A DNA stretch of 64,000 nt from NCBI GenBank assembly GCA_039090855.1, contig CM077011.1, positions 136,464,749 to 136,528,748 of the forward strand, read 5' to 3'. Below, piece by piece: positions 33,360-44,070 of this stretch (its first letter is position 1; each line of letters starts with the position of its first letter). The notes below the pieces were generated by a model. The model was not told the origin of the DNA, did not search any database, and saw only the letters and a program-made list of their open reading frames with translations. A program made the translations under genes and the position numbers. This DNA is from Macrothele yani. Lineage: Eukaryota > Arthropoda > Arachnida > Araneae > Macrothelidae.

Positions 33360-33761
33360 TAAACTATACATAATATCTAAGGTATTTTACCTGATATTAT
33401 CAAAGTATTTCTCACGTTGTTTGCTCTGTGAGGCACGTGCTCCCGGCCCGGAGAGGTTTCTTACGTTACAGACCTTTGGTTAGTTATCAAAATTTTGCAG
33501 AAATAAAACAGTTAGGTTATATATTTTTACATTCATTCACTTGCACAGTCAAACGTTTACAATTTACTATTAATTAAAAGATTTTAGTAGAAAGAGTTAT
33601 ACTCATCGGGTCAGGAGACGTCTCACACGTGGTTCGTTGTTATGGCGAGCGCTTTCTGCGGTACATTTACCGCCATCTTCGGGCCATTATTTCTACACAA
33701 GGGTTCCTCGCATGTGTGTGGTTTTGGAGTTGCATGTCGGGAATCGATGGGAAGGTTTGCT

Positions 33762-33925
33762 GCCTGTATGTGTTAGGTGATTTGTTTCCAATGTGTCGCC
33801 ATCTATTGGATGAGTTGGTAGGTATCAGTCGTAAATATAGTGTGTGCCTCTATGTGTTAGGTGATTTGTTTCTAATGTGTCGCCACCTATTAGATGAGTT
33901 CATAGGTATCAGTCATAAGTATAAT
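33762..33925. repeat. Two tandem units of about 81 bp
   Basis: TATGTGTTAGGTGATTTGTT(T/C)C is repeated at 33768 and 33851 together with ATGTGTCGCCA(T/C)CTATT(G/A)GATGAG and GTATCAGTC(G/A)TAA. It lies in the 3' part of the Penelope-like element. Confidence 0.85.
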
Positions 33926-33939
33926 TCTTTTGTGTAAAT

Positions 33940-34550
33940 ATTTTTGAGCTATTATTATTTGTTCATAGAAACAGGCATAATTTTCCCCTTTGTTTATTGG
34001 TGTAATTTTTTGTAATGTTTTTTTTTTTTGGCTTTTTTTTATGGATTTTTTCTTTTTTTCATAAGTGATTTCCAGGCTGTGTCTAGTGTGGTGGGGTCTC
34101 TGTAAGTTGCATATTTTATCTTTTTTTTTGTTCAATTATGACGCTTTCAGAAATTTTTAATTCTTTTTCGTTTGTGCGGGTGGTTAGTAATTTAATATTT
34201 TCAAAATCAGGGTATTGTTTATGTTAAACACAGTGTTGGATAAGTGCTGTTTTTTCTTCTTTTTTGTTCCAGTTTTTTATGTGTTAACGTAATCTTTTTA
34301 TAAATCTATTTTTTGTGCTGCCAATGTATGATATGTGGTCTTCAGAACTCTGTAAAACAATAGGAATTTCATATGCCCGCTGACTGTAGTATATCATTGT
34401 TACTTTTTTTCTTTATAATTAAGTCACCAATATTCTGAACTGAATGTCCAAAAATAATGTGTTTCTTCATTAATCTTAAAAAATTCTCCCTTAGTCCTCT
34501 AATAAAAGGGAAAGAACCTGAAAATTTGTATTTCTTTTTTGGGATTTGTA
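33940..34550 (-). pseudogene. Penelope GIY-YIG endonuclease domain
   Basis: Reading across frames: RGLRENFLRLMKKHIIFGH and QNIGDLII, then YEIPIVLQSSEDHISYIGST (GIY-YIG motif), NRFIKRLR.HIKNWNKKE, TALIQHC and YPDFENIKLLTTRTKKN. The order matches the linker and endonuclease at the end of Penelope proteins. The reverse transcriptase is absent, and stops lie after RLR and in the C-terminal part. Confidence 0.85.
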
Positions 34551-35366
34551 TTTCTAGATGGCGGTAAATGTACCGCAGAAAGCGCTCGCCATAACAACGA
34601 ACCATGTGTGAGACGTCTCCTGACTCAATGAGTATAACTCTTTCTACTAAAATCTTTTAATTAATAGTAAATTGTAAACGTTTGACTGTGCAAGTGAATG
34701 AATGTGAAAATATATAACCTAACTGTTTTATTTCTGCAAAATTTTGATAACTAACCAAAGGTCCGTAACGTAAGAGACCTCACGGGGCCGGGAGCACGTG
34801 CCTCACAGAGCAAACAACGTGAGAAATACTTTGACAATATCAGGTAAAATACCTTAGATATTATGTATAGCATAGTTTATTATTTCACATTCTAATTTCT
34901 TATGTTGCTTTCAAAGGTACAATACTATTTCTAAATAATGTTATTTTCCAAGTGCCCTTTTAAAACACATTGATGTTAATATTTTTTGAAGAGGACTTTT
35001 AAAATGCTTTCATTTATTTTTATATATCTCTCTGTTGTAATTTTGTTAATGGTAAAAAATAGAAGCGTCCAAGTCAGGGCTGAAAAATTACCGGGTGCCT
35101 AGAAATTTGGTCCTGGCACCCAACTTGTTTTTACTTCAAATTTCATAATTTGCAGTCATTACTTTGAGTTCATAGATGCAAAATGTAACTTCAACAAATT
35201 GTAATTTAATAAAATTAAACTCTGAAAATTTCTGCTTTGATCACATTTATAAATTATGTCAGATTCTATACTGAACCATGTGTTTCAAGCAGAGAAACAC
35301 AATGAAATCCTCTGAGTCACGTGAATAGCCTGTCAGATCGCGGATGCATTGAAGAGCACACTATTT

Positions 35367-35444
35367 GGTTTAAGCTGCCAGCCTGGGAGCAGAAAAACGA
35401 GACACGGCGACTCTCTTTCTGCTCCCAGGCTGGCAGCTTAAACC
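35367..35444. repeat. Perfect 29-bp inverted repeat, 20-nt loop
   Basis: The left arm starts GGTTTAAGCTGCCAGCCTGG and the right arm ends CCAGGCTGGCAGCTTAAACC. All 29 positions pair. The stem is far more stable than the surrounding AT-rich DNA. Confidence 0.95.
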
Positions 35445-35743
35445 AGATTCTCGGAAAGGTTTGCAGACTGTTTTTCTATTTTCCTAACATTAATTGTTTT
35501 CACAATTTCTTTAAATTTTAAAACAAAGTAAGGGAAATTTTCACGTACTTTTAACGTTGGCTTCCATTTAAGATGTAAAGCTGTAATTGATAGATCATGC
35601 AGAGAACTATAATCGATAGATGTCCCACCCCACCCTCATTTTATTTTAGCTTACATTCTTCCATATTTTTCAAACAGATAACTTCAACTTGATGAGATAT
35701 AATTGCTTTTCTTGAGCTCTGAATCTCTGAAACTTTATTTTTA

Positions 35744-35793
35744 TGCCCTTTTAACGCACCACACACATTTAATGTGTGGTGGTTAAAAGGGCA
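35744..35793. repeat. Near-perfect palindrome
   Basis: TGCCCTTTTAACGCACCACA is mirrored by TGTGGTGGTTAAAAGGGCA, with two small bulges and almost no loop. Confidence 0.85.
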
Positions 35794-36599
35794 TGAAAAC
35801 ATTTCGAAAGCTAATGGTCGCAATCCATCCTTTTTTTTTTTTTTTTTTTTATCAAGGACTAAATTCTTATTTTAACTAAAATTTAAATTAAGGCGATTTC
35901 TTTTTATCTTTTTATTTTTTTATTTTACGAGAGCCATACTATATTTATTTTTTAAGCGTTTTCTCTGTTTTCGCGGCCGCCGGCTTTCCCTTTTCCTTCC
36001 AGTTAGCTTCACTTCAGTATTCAGTTAGATTGATAAGGTAAGGTGTCTTTTTTTTTCTTTTTTTTCTTTCTCTTTATTTATTTTTTTAAACCATATTTTG
36101 ACACATTTTTATCATCCGTCTTCCATCATCGGTCGCATTTTATTTATCTTTTTTATACTTCCAGAAGGCTTTATCTAGTTGTTGTTTCTTTTTTTCTAAA
36201 ACCACATCTTTACGTATTTTTAACGCCCCTGCTTTGTTTCCAAAGCTGTATTACGCCGTATTCCAGAAGCTGACAGTCGCAATTTTTTTTAGCTATTATT
36301 TTCTTCAAAATAGTTTTATCTCAGATTGATGAGGTTATAAGTCTTTTTTTTTTTCACATTCTCTTTTATATAATTTTAGATTTTTATCAAAACTATACAA
36401 CCCTGAGATTTATAGACCAAATTTGAATTTCATTTAGCAGTAAGTAGTTTGAGTAATAGGCAGTGTTTAATACACTTATATTACTCTTTGTTCCGACATT
36501 ATCACCATGCATTACGTTTCTGCACGATACTTTGAAATTTGCTTTCGTTTCACCTGGCTCCTAAATTTGGAGCTTATTTTTCCAGGCCTGGTCTAAATG

Positions 36600-36836
36600 A
36601 AAGAATGGCTCCTAAGTCCATTACTGTTACTAAATTTGGTTGCCTAAGCAGACTTTGAGAATGATTGCAAGCATTTTAGCCCTCTTCCTTCTTAATTTTT
36701 TTTTTAAATATACTGTAAATATAATAAAATTAATGATTATGTGCTGCTCATAATTTCCATTGGTGCACTAGAGAATTTTTTAAAAGATTATCACCAATTT
36801 GGGCACATGCTCTCAAAAAGGTTTGACATCCCTGGC
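36600..36836 (-). mobile_element. Charlie-type hAT end fragment
   Basis: The minus strand from 36836 reads CAGGGATGTCAAACC followed by TTTTTGAGAGCATGTGCCC, the form of many Charlie-group hAT ends (CAGGGGTGTCAAAC). The other end is not visible. Confidence 0.55.
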
Positions 36837-37459
36837 CTATAATATTATCTGAGGAATTAGTAATTCTTCTGGTATAGACCAGAATAGCTGCAGCCATGAT
36901 AAGGCCTCAGATACTTTCACTAATGCAAATGTTTGTACTGATTCCATGCTTCACTTGCTCCAAGATTCACTTTCTGTGGTGGTGCATCAGCAGCATGCTC
37001 AAACAGAAATCTGGAGGTGCAGGTTTACTCCCCAATGAGAGGTAATACACACTTTCTTACTGCTTACAGTCTGTTCTATACCAGTCAATGGAGCAAGTAC
37101 ATGTTTTTATTAATATTACTATTACAGCAAAATTCAAATTGAAAATGTTGCTTACTTGTTGTTATTTGTATTGCACCATTTCCATACTCCATACAATTGT
37201 TTTTATGACAGAATAAGAATTGGCATTATCACTTTTTTAAAACAATGTTGGTCAAAATGCATGGTTTTCCAAAACTTGTTGCTACATCAAAAAACAAAAT
37301 GAACAAGAACTTTCCTCTTGTTTAAAAAGAAATTAAGAATCAAAATTGGAACTTTCAACTCTCCATTGGCATATAGCATTTCCTGTAAAATCCTTTTCTC
37401 TGCACAAAGAGCAAGCAGCAGTGTTTTTAAACTTTAATTTCATTTTAAACTAAAGAAAA
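36837..37459. other. Unassigned sequence
   Basis: Contains a short GC-richer patch at 36930-37050 that could be read as coding on either strand (AGGTGCAG|GTTTAC looks like a plus-strand donor), but no frame is persuasive. The rest is AT-rich. Confidence 0.35.
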
Positions 37460-37985
37460 AAGATGCTTGCTCAACAGCAAGTTAAAAAGGAGCGGGAAAT
37501 ATTCATTTAAAGCAAAATTACAAGCCAGATATCATTTCTCATTCTGCCATGAAAATAATTTTACAGGTCATGGAAACAATGCTGATTCTACCATGAACAG
37601 ATTAAGTACATATTTTAAAATTCAAATTTGCTTAAAAAATGGGAAAGGAGACACAAAATACTTGCTTTACTCATTGGCTTTGAAGAAAACTTAAAAATAG
37701 GAAAAATTCTTAAGAACATATGCAGCTGCCCTTTTTCAATACTACCGAAAATATTAAAAACTAGGAACATGATTAAAAAATATAAAAAAAATAAGAACAT
37801 AATCAGGAAGATAAATAAAAAAAAACAGAACTTGGTCAGAAATACTGTATTTAAAATATGGAAACAGAAAGCCACAGAACATTCTTATTGCTTGAAAATG
37901 CCAATGAAGTCTCATAAATCCTCGATTGGTGAAGTAACAAGGATATTTTCATTTGCTGAGCAAATGATTTATGAAACCTGATATT
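37460..37985 (+). pseudogene. hAT-related fragment, paralogous to 22100-22430
   Basis: TTTCTCATTCTGCCATGAAA, ACAGATTAAG(T/C)AC and AATATTAAAAACTAGGAACA also occur in the same order inside the hAT at 21400-23770. Plus-strand frames read HFSFCHENNFTGHGNN and ILPKILKTRNMIKKY. I cannot align this to catalytic motifs, so coding origin is inferred only from recurrence. Confidence 0.5.
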
Positions 37986-38300
37986 AGATTGAGAGGATTT
38001 ATCAAGGCAAGTTACATTAGACAAATGTAGAAACCGTTTGGAGTTTTAAATTAAAATCTAGAGAACAGAACTAGGTTTGAAATCATAAAAATATGACAAG
38101 AGGAGCATGTGAATTTACATAGACATTACATGGATCTAATATTCATGTAGTTCTAGACTTCATGTAGACTTCATTTGTTTCCAGGTCAGCACTTACGATG
38201 ACAGAGTTTCACAGTGATTGTAGATAGCAGATAATATGTCTATAGTGAGAATTTCTATACTCTCCCTGATCGTGGAGCATTGAAAGGGGTGAACATTGAC

Positions 38301-38538
38301 CTTTTTTTTTTTTTTTTTTTTGTTCTGTTGAAGGTTTAACAACCACCGTGAACAGTTCAATGGGCTATAAGCAGCTGCTCATCCCTAATTTAGGGCCACT
38401 GGTTCCAGGGAAGGGAGAGCACCAGTGTCATAAAACAAACACAACATCCATGCCCCACCAGAATTCGAACACTAACCCTTCTCGGAAGAATGGTCATGAA
38501 CTAGAGTTTAAAACCACTGCGCCACACGGCAGCACACT
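38301..38538 (-). repeat. tRNA-derived SINE
   Basis: On the minus strand, GTGCTGCCGTGTGGCGCAGT (A-box-like) is followed about 55 bp later by GTGTTCGAATTCTGGTGGGG (B-box-like GTTCGAATTC). A body with GGGCATGGATGTTG and CAGTGGCCCTAAATTAGGG follows, and then an A run (T on the plus strand at 38301-38320). The promoter-like boxes, about 240-bp size and A tail support a SINE. Confidence 0.72.
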
Positions 38539-38582
38539 TTTTTTTTTTTTTTTTCCATAGTGGAACTGCTGCAGTGTATGAT

Positions 38583-40268
38583 CAGACCTGCCCACTTTCA
38601 AGAATCGAAATCTTTGAAAAAATGTCAGAGAACGTTTAATTGTTGTATGCCGATTCACTGATGTATCAAACGTATTGATTAAATGTATAGAATATATCAA
38701 TTAATTTATTATATAAATGATTTGGCGATTTTAATCGATTTCATATGCTATAAGAAATATGTCTCACATTATTTCATGCTTAGACTGATTAAAACGCAAT
38801 CGATAAATAATTATCTTGTCAGTACGTTGTTATTAGGCTATACGTATACAGAAAAATAAACTTCATTTCCAACTGCGAAATTATTCTGATATCGGAGTAA
38901 GTTTTTACTTTAACATAACTGATGTTTTTACTAGTTTTTGTGCCAACATGTTAGAATACTTTATTGCAAAGTCCAAAAAGCTACATTCGCTATTGAACGA
39001 AAAATATACATGGTATGTTACTTATTGTATTTACTACATTTAATGTGTAGCAGGAGATTATTGTCGCACACGTTTTTATTACATACATAGTGGTTGTTGG
39101 ACGAGCACGCGTTTAGGGTTATGCTATCGTTGTATTTGATAAGAAATTCGGACTTACCCCATACGGCCTTGGAAGCTCAGTATTTCTTGGGCAGGATATG
39201 AATTGCGTTCAAATCGTTGTTCTGCCTTCACTATTTAATTCTTTTAAAAAATCTTGTAGTAAACGAAATTATGTACAATAAAAGCATTTAGGTTTGAAAC
39301 GAAATGACTGCCAGAAATACAAGTTAACAATACTCAAAGTCTTGCTAAAAGGAATGAAATTTACAATGAACGGTACTTAAAATCAATGAAAGATAAAATC
39401 AAATTAAAACCTGAATCCTAAAAGAAACCATAAAAACTAATGACGCATATGACGCGGGCCATGGCGGATAGTGAATCTGCGTGATCCTTTTGAGCTGTAA
39501 AGATCACATGTTTCGAACGGTCGTCGCCACGATTCTTCTACGGGGACGAGTACAAAATAAACCTGCAATGTACGTCGTCGTGATTTTTCTACGGAGATGA
39601 GTACAAAATAAACCTGCGATGTACGTCGTCGCTATTTTTCTACGGAGATGAGTACAAAATAAACCTGTGATGTACGTCATCGCTATTCTTCTACAAGGAC
39701 GAGTACAAAATAAATCTGCGATGCACATCGGCCGGCCCAGGATTCTTCTACGGGGATGAGTACAAAATAAAACTGCGATGTACGTCGCCACGATTCTTTT
39801 ACAGGATGAGTACAAAATAATTCTGCGACGAACATCGTCCTTCGTGCAAGAAGAAAAAAAAAAAAATTACGATTGCAGAAGAAATCCTCACTACGCCTAG
39901 CATCCGTTTTCAGAAATTTTGAAAGGCAGAAAAATTGCATCTATGATAGGGAGTCTGCAAGATGGTTTAATAGAGTTTGGGGGATGTCGTTTTTGCGTGC
40001 AGGACCAAAGTAAATCTGCAATGTACGTCGCCCATCGCCACGATTCTACTACAAGGCTTCTGTCTGAAAAGAGAAAAATGGGGGAAAGCATGACTATTTT
40101 TAAAAATTTTTATTTTTGGCTGCAAAATAGTATTAGCGTACTGCAGCATGATTTATCGTACTAAATGAGATAAAATCGTTTTGTAAAATATGTCGTCTGT
40201 AAAATAACCATAAAACAGGTAAAATTTCTGTAAATTTTACGACTAAACTGTCAAGTCTGGCAGATATG
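38583..40268 (-). mobile_element. hAT-A element carrying a 51-bp minisatellite
   Basis: The left end is CAGACCTGCCCACTTTC and the right end on the minus strand is CATATCTGCCAGACTTG. TATGAT flanks both sides (38577-38582, 40269-40274), a perfect 6-bp target duplication. Internal sequence includes a region near 39900 with CATCCGTTTTCAGAAATTTT, a subrepeat motif of this family, and the minisatellite at 39525-39843. No catalytic transposase motif is visible. Confidence 0.82.
39504..39843 (-). repeat. 51-bp minisatellite, six units, open on the minus strand
   Basis: GAGTACAAAATAA recurs at 39548, 39599, 39650, 39701, 39758 and 39808, giving spacings of 51, 51, 51, 57 and 50. A 51-bp unit equals 17 codons. 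An open minus-strand frame of 103 codons translates the units as TYIAGLFCTHLRRKIAT-type 17-residue repeats with Cys and a basic patch. A single related unit occurs at 40005-40055. Whether this is coding or a chance open frame is unknown. Confidence 0.88.
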
Positions 40269-40274
40269 TATGAT

Positions 40275-41357
40275 ACTTCTTTTGCAAAAGCAGTTGTTTA
40301 CTACATCAACTGTGGTTCCATGAGACTTCATTGACATTTTCAATTATTAGGGTGCATTATTTTCTTTTGGACCAATCCTTAGGATTTAATGTTCACATTG
40401 ATCTTAGAGCAGTCATTTCCAGCTGTTCTGAACATTTTTAGCAGCTGGACAGACATCTGCAGAATTCACTGTATTTTCTTGGTTTTCCAACTGTTGGCCA
40501 TACAGTACTTATTTTTCGACCATTTTTATGCTTTCCAACCGTAGGTTAAAGAAACGTATATGCTCCAGCTTTGTCCGTCTGTCTGTCTGCACGATAACTT
40601 GCGTAAAATGGGGTCAAAGGTCAGGACGTAGGAGCTATCCACGATAACCAGCGAAATGGAGTCAAAGGTCAGGACATAGGAGCGGGATACATTCCATCGC
40701 ACTTATGTGTCATAACTTACATAAGAACGCTTCGATTGCGACAAAACTTTATCATGTTGTTTTGGAGGTACACTGAACCAGGAGCAAGATTTATTCCACA
40801 GCCATTATCCTCATAACTTGAGTAATGATTCCTGGTATGTTAGAAACCATATCATAATCAATGCATTGCATGATTTTACTGATGTGTCTTAAAAATTTTC
40901 ACTGCAGAAAATAGTCCCAGTATTATTTTGAAACCTTTCACAAAAATGCAAAAAAAATCAGGGGCTAAAAAAGGGGGAAATTCAGGACATTTCCAAAATT
41001 CCAAGGCTATGCAAGCTATGCCATATGATTAGACGCTTAATCCCATGAAAATAAACTTTACACAGAGTTTATAATACTAATTCACCAAGATTATTTTTGT
41101 AGTATATTCAGTGTTTCACGTTACTTCTTAGTGGACCGATGATTCTTGTAGCGACTATGGAAGATCATCATCAGATTTTAAAAGTGCAGGCATACCTAGG
41201 GCAGAAAGAAACATGAGGAACAGGCTAAACAAATGAGCAGATGAAAGTGGTATGCTCTTTCTGCTTAAAATAGCATTACTATTTACTTTGAATATTATAT
41301 ACCATGCTATTTTCTTACAAATAATTTGAGGAATTAGTTGCACGACTTTTTGATTAC
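40275..41357. other. Mixed non-coding sequence
   Basis: AT-rich. Near 40570-40690 a short direct repeat (GGGTCAAAGGTCAGGAC and GAGTCAAAGGTCAGGAC) follows a GTCTGTCTGTCTG run. It resembles a repeat also present at 52080-52500 in the first hAT-C copy. No gene seen. Confidence 0.4.
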
Positions 41358-41422
41358 CTTGTAAATGATAAGCATCTGGCATTCACTCTTTTGCCTTCAA
41401 CTGCAACTCTTTCTTCATTACA
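41358..41422 (-). CDS. Candidate host exon C, unrecognised protein
   Basis: A 65-bp minus-strand segment lies between TGTATTCCAG and a good donor TTTACAAG|GTAATC. It reads CNEERVAVEGKRVNARCLSF then T plus two bases. Joined to exon B the split codon becomes Arg and the frame stays open (…CLSFT-R-EDLLDVIT…). An alternative frame with an acceptor a little upstream gives YDKHYGRYMVYSSVMKKELQ and a stop, which would make it a terminal exon. I cannot choose firmly between them, and the acceptor lacks a strong pyrimidine tract. Confidence 0.35.
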
Positions 41423-41954
41423 CTGGAATACACCATATAGCGTCCATAATGCTTATCATACTGTTGTAATTTAAACACTTATTTAAGATTTATGAGAAAA
41501 AAATATGATTTACAAATAACAATCTACAAGTTCCCATACCTTTGAGATCATGTTACGAAAAAAAAAATCCACTTCTACTGAAATTTTATCATTTTTTTGC
41601 ATTATATAAAATTGTAATTAACATTTATTTTTCCTTCTTCTGCATCATAACCTACTTTGCATACTTCATTCTTCCCAACACACAAAAACTAAGATATACT
41701 GTACTGCTGCACTACTACAACAGAAATCATATAAGTAAGAGTATAAGTTACTATAGAAAAATGCTTACTATTTTTTCCATCTCTTTAAATAATTCCAGGG
41801 CAACATCTACAGTAAAGAAAAAAAAAAAAGTAAAAAAATCAGTCACAGAACTGGTGTTAACAATCAGATTCTCTGGATTCATATTTCTCAGTTATCTAAA
41901 TATGTAAAAATCAATCACATTTGCATAAGAAAACCTCTTAAGAATAAATAAGTG
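41423..41954. other. AT-rich non-coding sequence
   Basis: Contains an A run at 41816-41829 and no motif of any element found elsewhere in the window. Probable intron or intergenic DNA. Confidence 0.4.
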
Positions 41955-42512
41955 ATTACCAGAAAAGAACTTTTTGCTGCTTTTGTATATTTGGAGGAAG
42001 CTTATGACTGAGTAAACAGAGAGCTTCTGTGGAAGGTCTTGAATGATTATGGTAAAACTGGTAATCTGCTGGGATGTGTGAAAGCTATGTGTGCTAGCAG
42101 AAGAGCATGTGTATGTAAGAAAGGTGTTTTATCAAAATTGCTTTCTATTGGCGCAGGAGATGGACAAGATTCTGTAAGGTCGCCATGGCTGTTAAATATA
42201 TTTATAGATGCATGCATATATAACGCAAAAAAAAAAAAAAAAGTGCTGTTTTACTTATGTCTCAGAAATATTCGTGTGTATAGGTTGTTGTATACTGCTG
42301 ATGGCACAGAACAAATGTGAGTTGAAAAGTATTCTGTCCTATACAAAGTATTTTTGAAATTTGAACAACTATACATACGGGGGGGGGGATCAAAGCTATG
42401 GTTTTAAGCAAGGAATTGTTAGTACTGAATGCAAGATCAGTCTAAATGTGCAGATTTAGACCAAGTGAATGAGTGTGTGTACTTAGGAAGCATGTTTGAC
42501 AGAGATATAAAC
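41955..42512 (+). pseudogene. RTE-A LINE internal fragment
   Basis: Plus-strand translation: AAFVYLEEAYD, VNRELLWKVLNDYGKTGNL, VLSKLLSIGAGDGQDSVRSP, LYTADGTEQ (corresponding to LLYADDTVLL, catalytic Asp pair lost), and VNECVYLGSMFDRD. These align with residues about 640-760 of the full-length ORF. Both ends are truncated; the A run at 42230-42242 adds a frame break. Confidence 0.85.
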
Positions 42513-43370
42513 AATCTCAATTGCACAGCACTCCGAGAGACCGCCAAACTATCAGTAAATAATCTTCATCAGGATTTCATAATGTACAGCATTGTTTCTC
42601 CTACATACCACGTGATTACAACAAAACTCCTCCTCCATAATAAAAACAATTTCCTACATGGCGAAAATCGTTTTTTTCGTCACTTTTGCCGAAAAAACAA
42701 CAAATTAGAAGGTAGGTGAAAAACATTCTAAAAATTTTGGGATTGGCGGTACGGTACGTGTTAATTAAGCGTCGTTTTCACCAAATTACGCGTAGCAGGG
42801 GTGATTGTGAGGTGAACAAGAAACCCTAAAACTCTCAGCTCAGTACCAATATACATATAAGGCACATTACGAATACTTAATACATATTAGGCACATGTGA
42901 ACTAACTACACAACAAATAGGTCCTAGTACTTGTGGAGTTGAACTTCGCATCTTTTCCTGTACCCAATTTTCTTTCACTGTGCAAAATCCTTCAGGCATT
43001 GCATCTTTGATATCAAATTTTGCACTTCATATTATGTGTTAATTGACCAATCTATGTGGATCAGTTTTACTTGAAGCCCACAGTGGATTCCATTCAATTT
43101 CTAAATGTAGCTCATTGGATTAACCGAATCTAATATAATCAAATTATTTGATGTAGATGCAAATTTCAAAATAATGAAGAAAAAAAAAAAAAACCTTCCT
43201 TTTAGCAGGCTGTTATCTTGAGAGCTTGTTGGATAACAAAAAACACTCAAAAGTGTCACAAATCGTCTGCATTCACCGTCCGCACGGACATGGGGTGTTT
43301 TTAATCAAACACTGTAATTCCCAAAGAAAATGTTATCATTTCGTAGCATTTTTAGAAATAAAATGTCCAA
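42513..43370. other. Unassigned sequence
   Basis: No coding region or element end recognised. A long A run occurs at 43178-43193. Confidence 0.4.
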
Positions 43371-43690
43371 AGCATCTCAAATTCTTCTAAGACTTAAAAA
43401 CCCGGATTTACGGGTTTGGAATGTGACAAAAACCAGGAATTCCGGGCTACACCCGGATTACAAACAGGTGTGGCGTAGACCTTAAAATAGCGCCATTCGA
43501 TTCGACGTTTAAAACTGCATTTTTGCCGTGAAAACATTTTTTCGCTCAGCAATTTTTGCTGTGGATTGCTGTTTTTGCGCAGTTGGGCGCCAATATTAAA
43601 TTTTTTCATAATTTGTAGAAGTTTGGCGCAAGATAATGAAATTGGCACAGTTCGGCGCAATTGGCGCAAACTTTCCATCACTGTGATAAT
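43371..43690. other. hAT-like debris with GGCGCAATTGGCGCA motif
   Basis: TTCGGCGCAATTGGCGCAAA near 43650 resembles CTGGCGCAATTGGCGCAGG inside the fold-back element at 30565. AACCCGGATTTACGGG near 43400 is a short palindrome. Fragment of a non-autonomous hAT is likely. Confidence 0.4.
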
Positions 43691-44070
43691 GATATACATT
43701 GCGCAATGCACGTGTTACGTTCACACACATAAACTACATCTTCTTCTAGGTTGGGTGAAAAGTTTGGATATTATACAGATAAATTACAGCATCTGTGTAC
43801 AAATTTGTGTATAAAAATACTTTCTGATAATAATAATCTTGATTTTCAAGGAGAGGCAAGAATCGTCGCATCCTCCCATTTTGGGAAGTGGCACCGCCAT
43901 AAATTAGACGAGATAGCGCCGTGGTCATTGCACCACTTTTTACATTATGTATATGTTTGGTTAATCTTGTTTTTAATGTCCGAGTTGTTGATCCAATATA
44001 ACATGTATCTGAATGTAACCTAGAAGAAGGTTTACGTGTGTGAACGTAACACGTGCATTGCGCAATATAT
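43691..44070 (-). pseudogene. Penelope-like fragment with short inverted flanks
   Basis: Flanks 43691-43750 and 44019-44070 are inverted copies (GCGCAATGCACGTGTTACGT against ACGTAACACGTGCATTGCGC). Between them the minus strand reads LHSDTCYIGSTTRTLKTRLT and KHIHNVKSGAMTTALSRLI, a GIY-YIG motif with its downstream R..L..H signature, and SQNGRMRRFLPLLEN. This is the endonuclease end of a Penelope element different from the copy at 33360. Confidence 0.82.

Larger units (their letters stand above)
33360..34880 (-). mobile_element. Penelope-like element with inverted terminal repeats
   Basis: Arms of about 320 bp (33360-33678 and 34556-34880) are inverted copies at about 95 per cent identity, for example GCACGTGCTCCCGGCCCGG against CCGGGAGCACGTGC. 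Between them the minus strand encodes the distal part of a Penelope protein. Inverted long terminal repeats around a 5'-truncated copy are typical of Penelope elements. Confidence 0.88.
35075..36590. mobile_element. Non-autonomous hAT with 8-bp target duplication
   Basis: The left end CAGGGCTGAAAAATTACC and right end (minus strand) CAGGCCTGGAAAAATAAGC match imperfectly. Flanks GTCCAAGT (35067-35074) and GTCTAAAT (36591-36598) agree at 6 of 8 bases. Length 1,516 bp, T-rich, without transposase. It contains two strong palindromes (35367-35444, 35744-35793). Confidence 0.75.

Noticed and set aside
36043..36273. Phe-rich open frame
   Set aside because: Produced by T runs within the non-autonomous hAT at 35075-36590.
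39504..39843. CRISPR-like array
   Set aside because: Units are contiguous with no unique spacers, and the context is a eukaryotic transposon. It is a minisatellite.
41155..41382. Hydrophobic minus-strand open frame
   Set aside because: It overlaps the candidate exon C region but depends on intronic sequence; the hydrophobic stretch comes from T-rich DNA and has no splice support.
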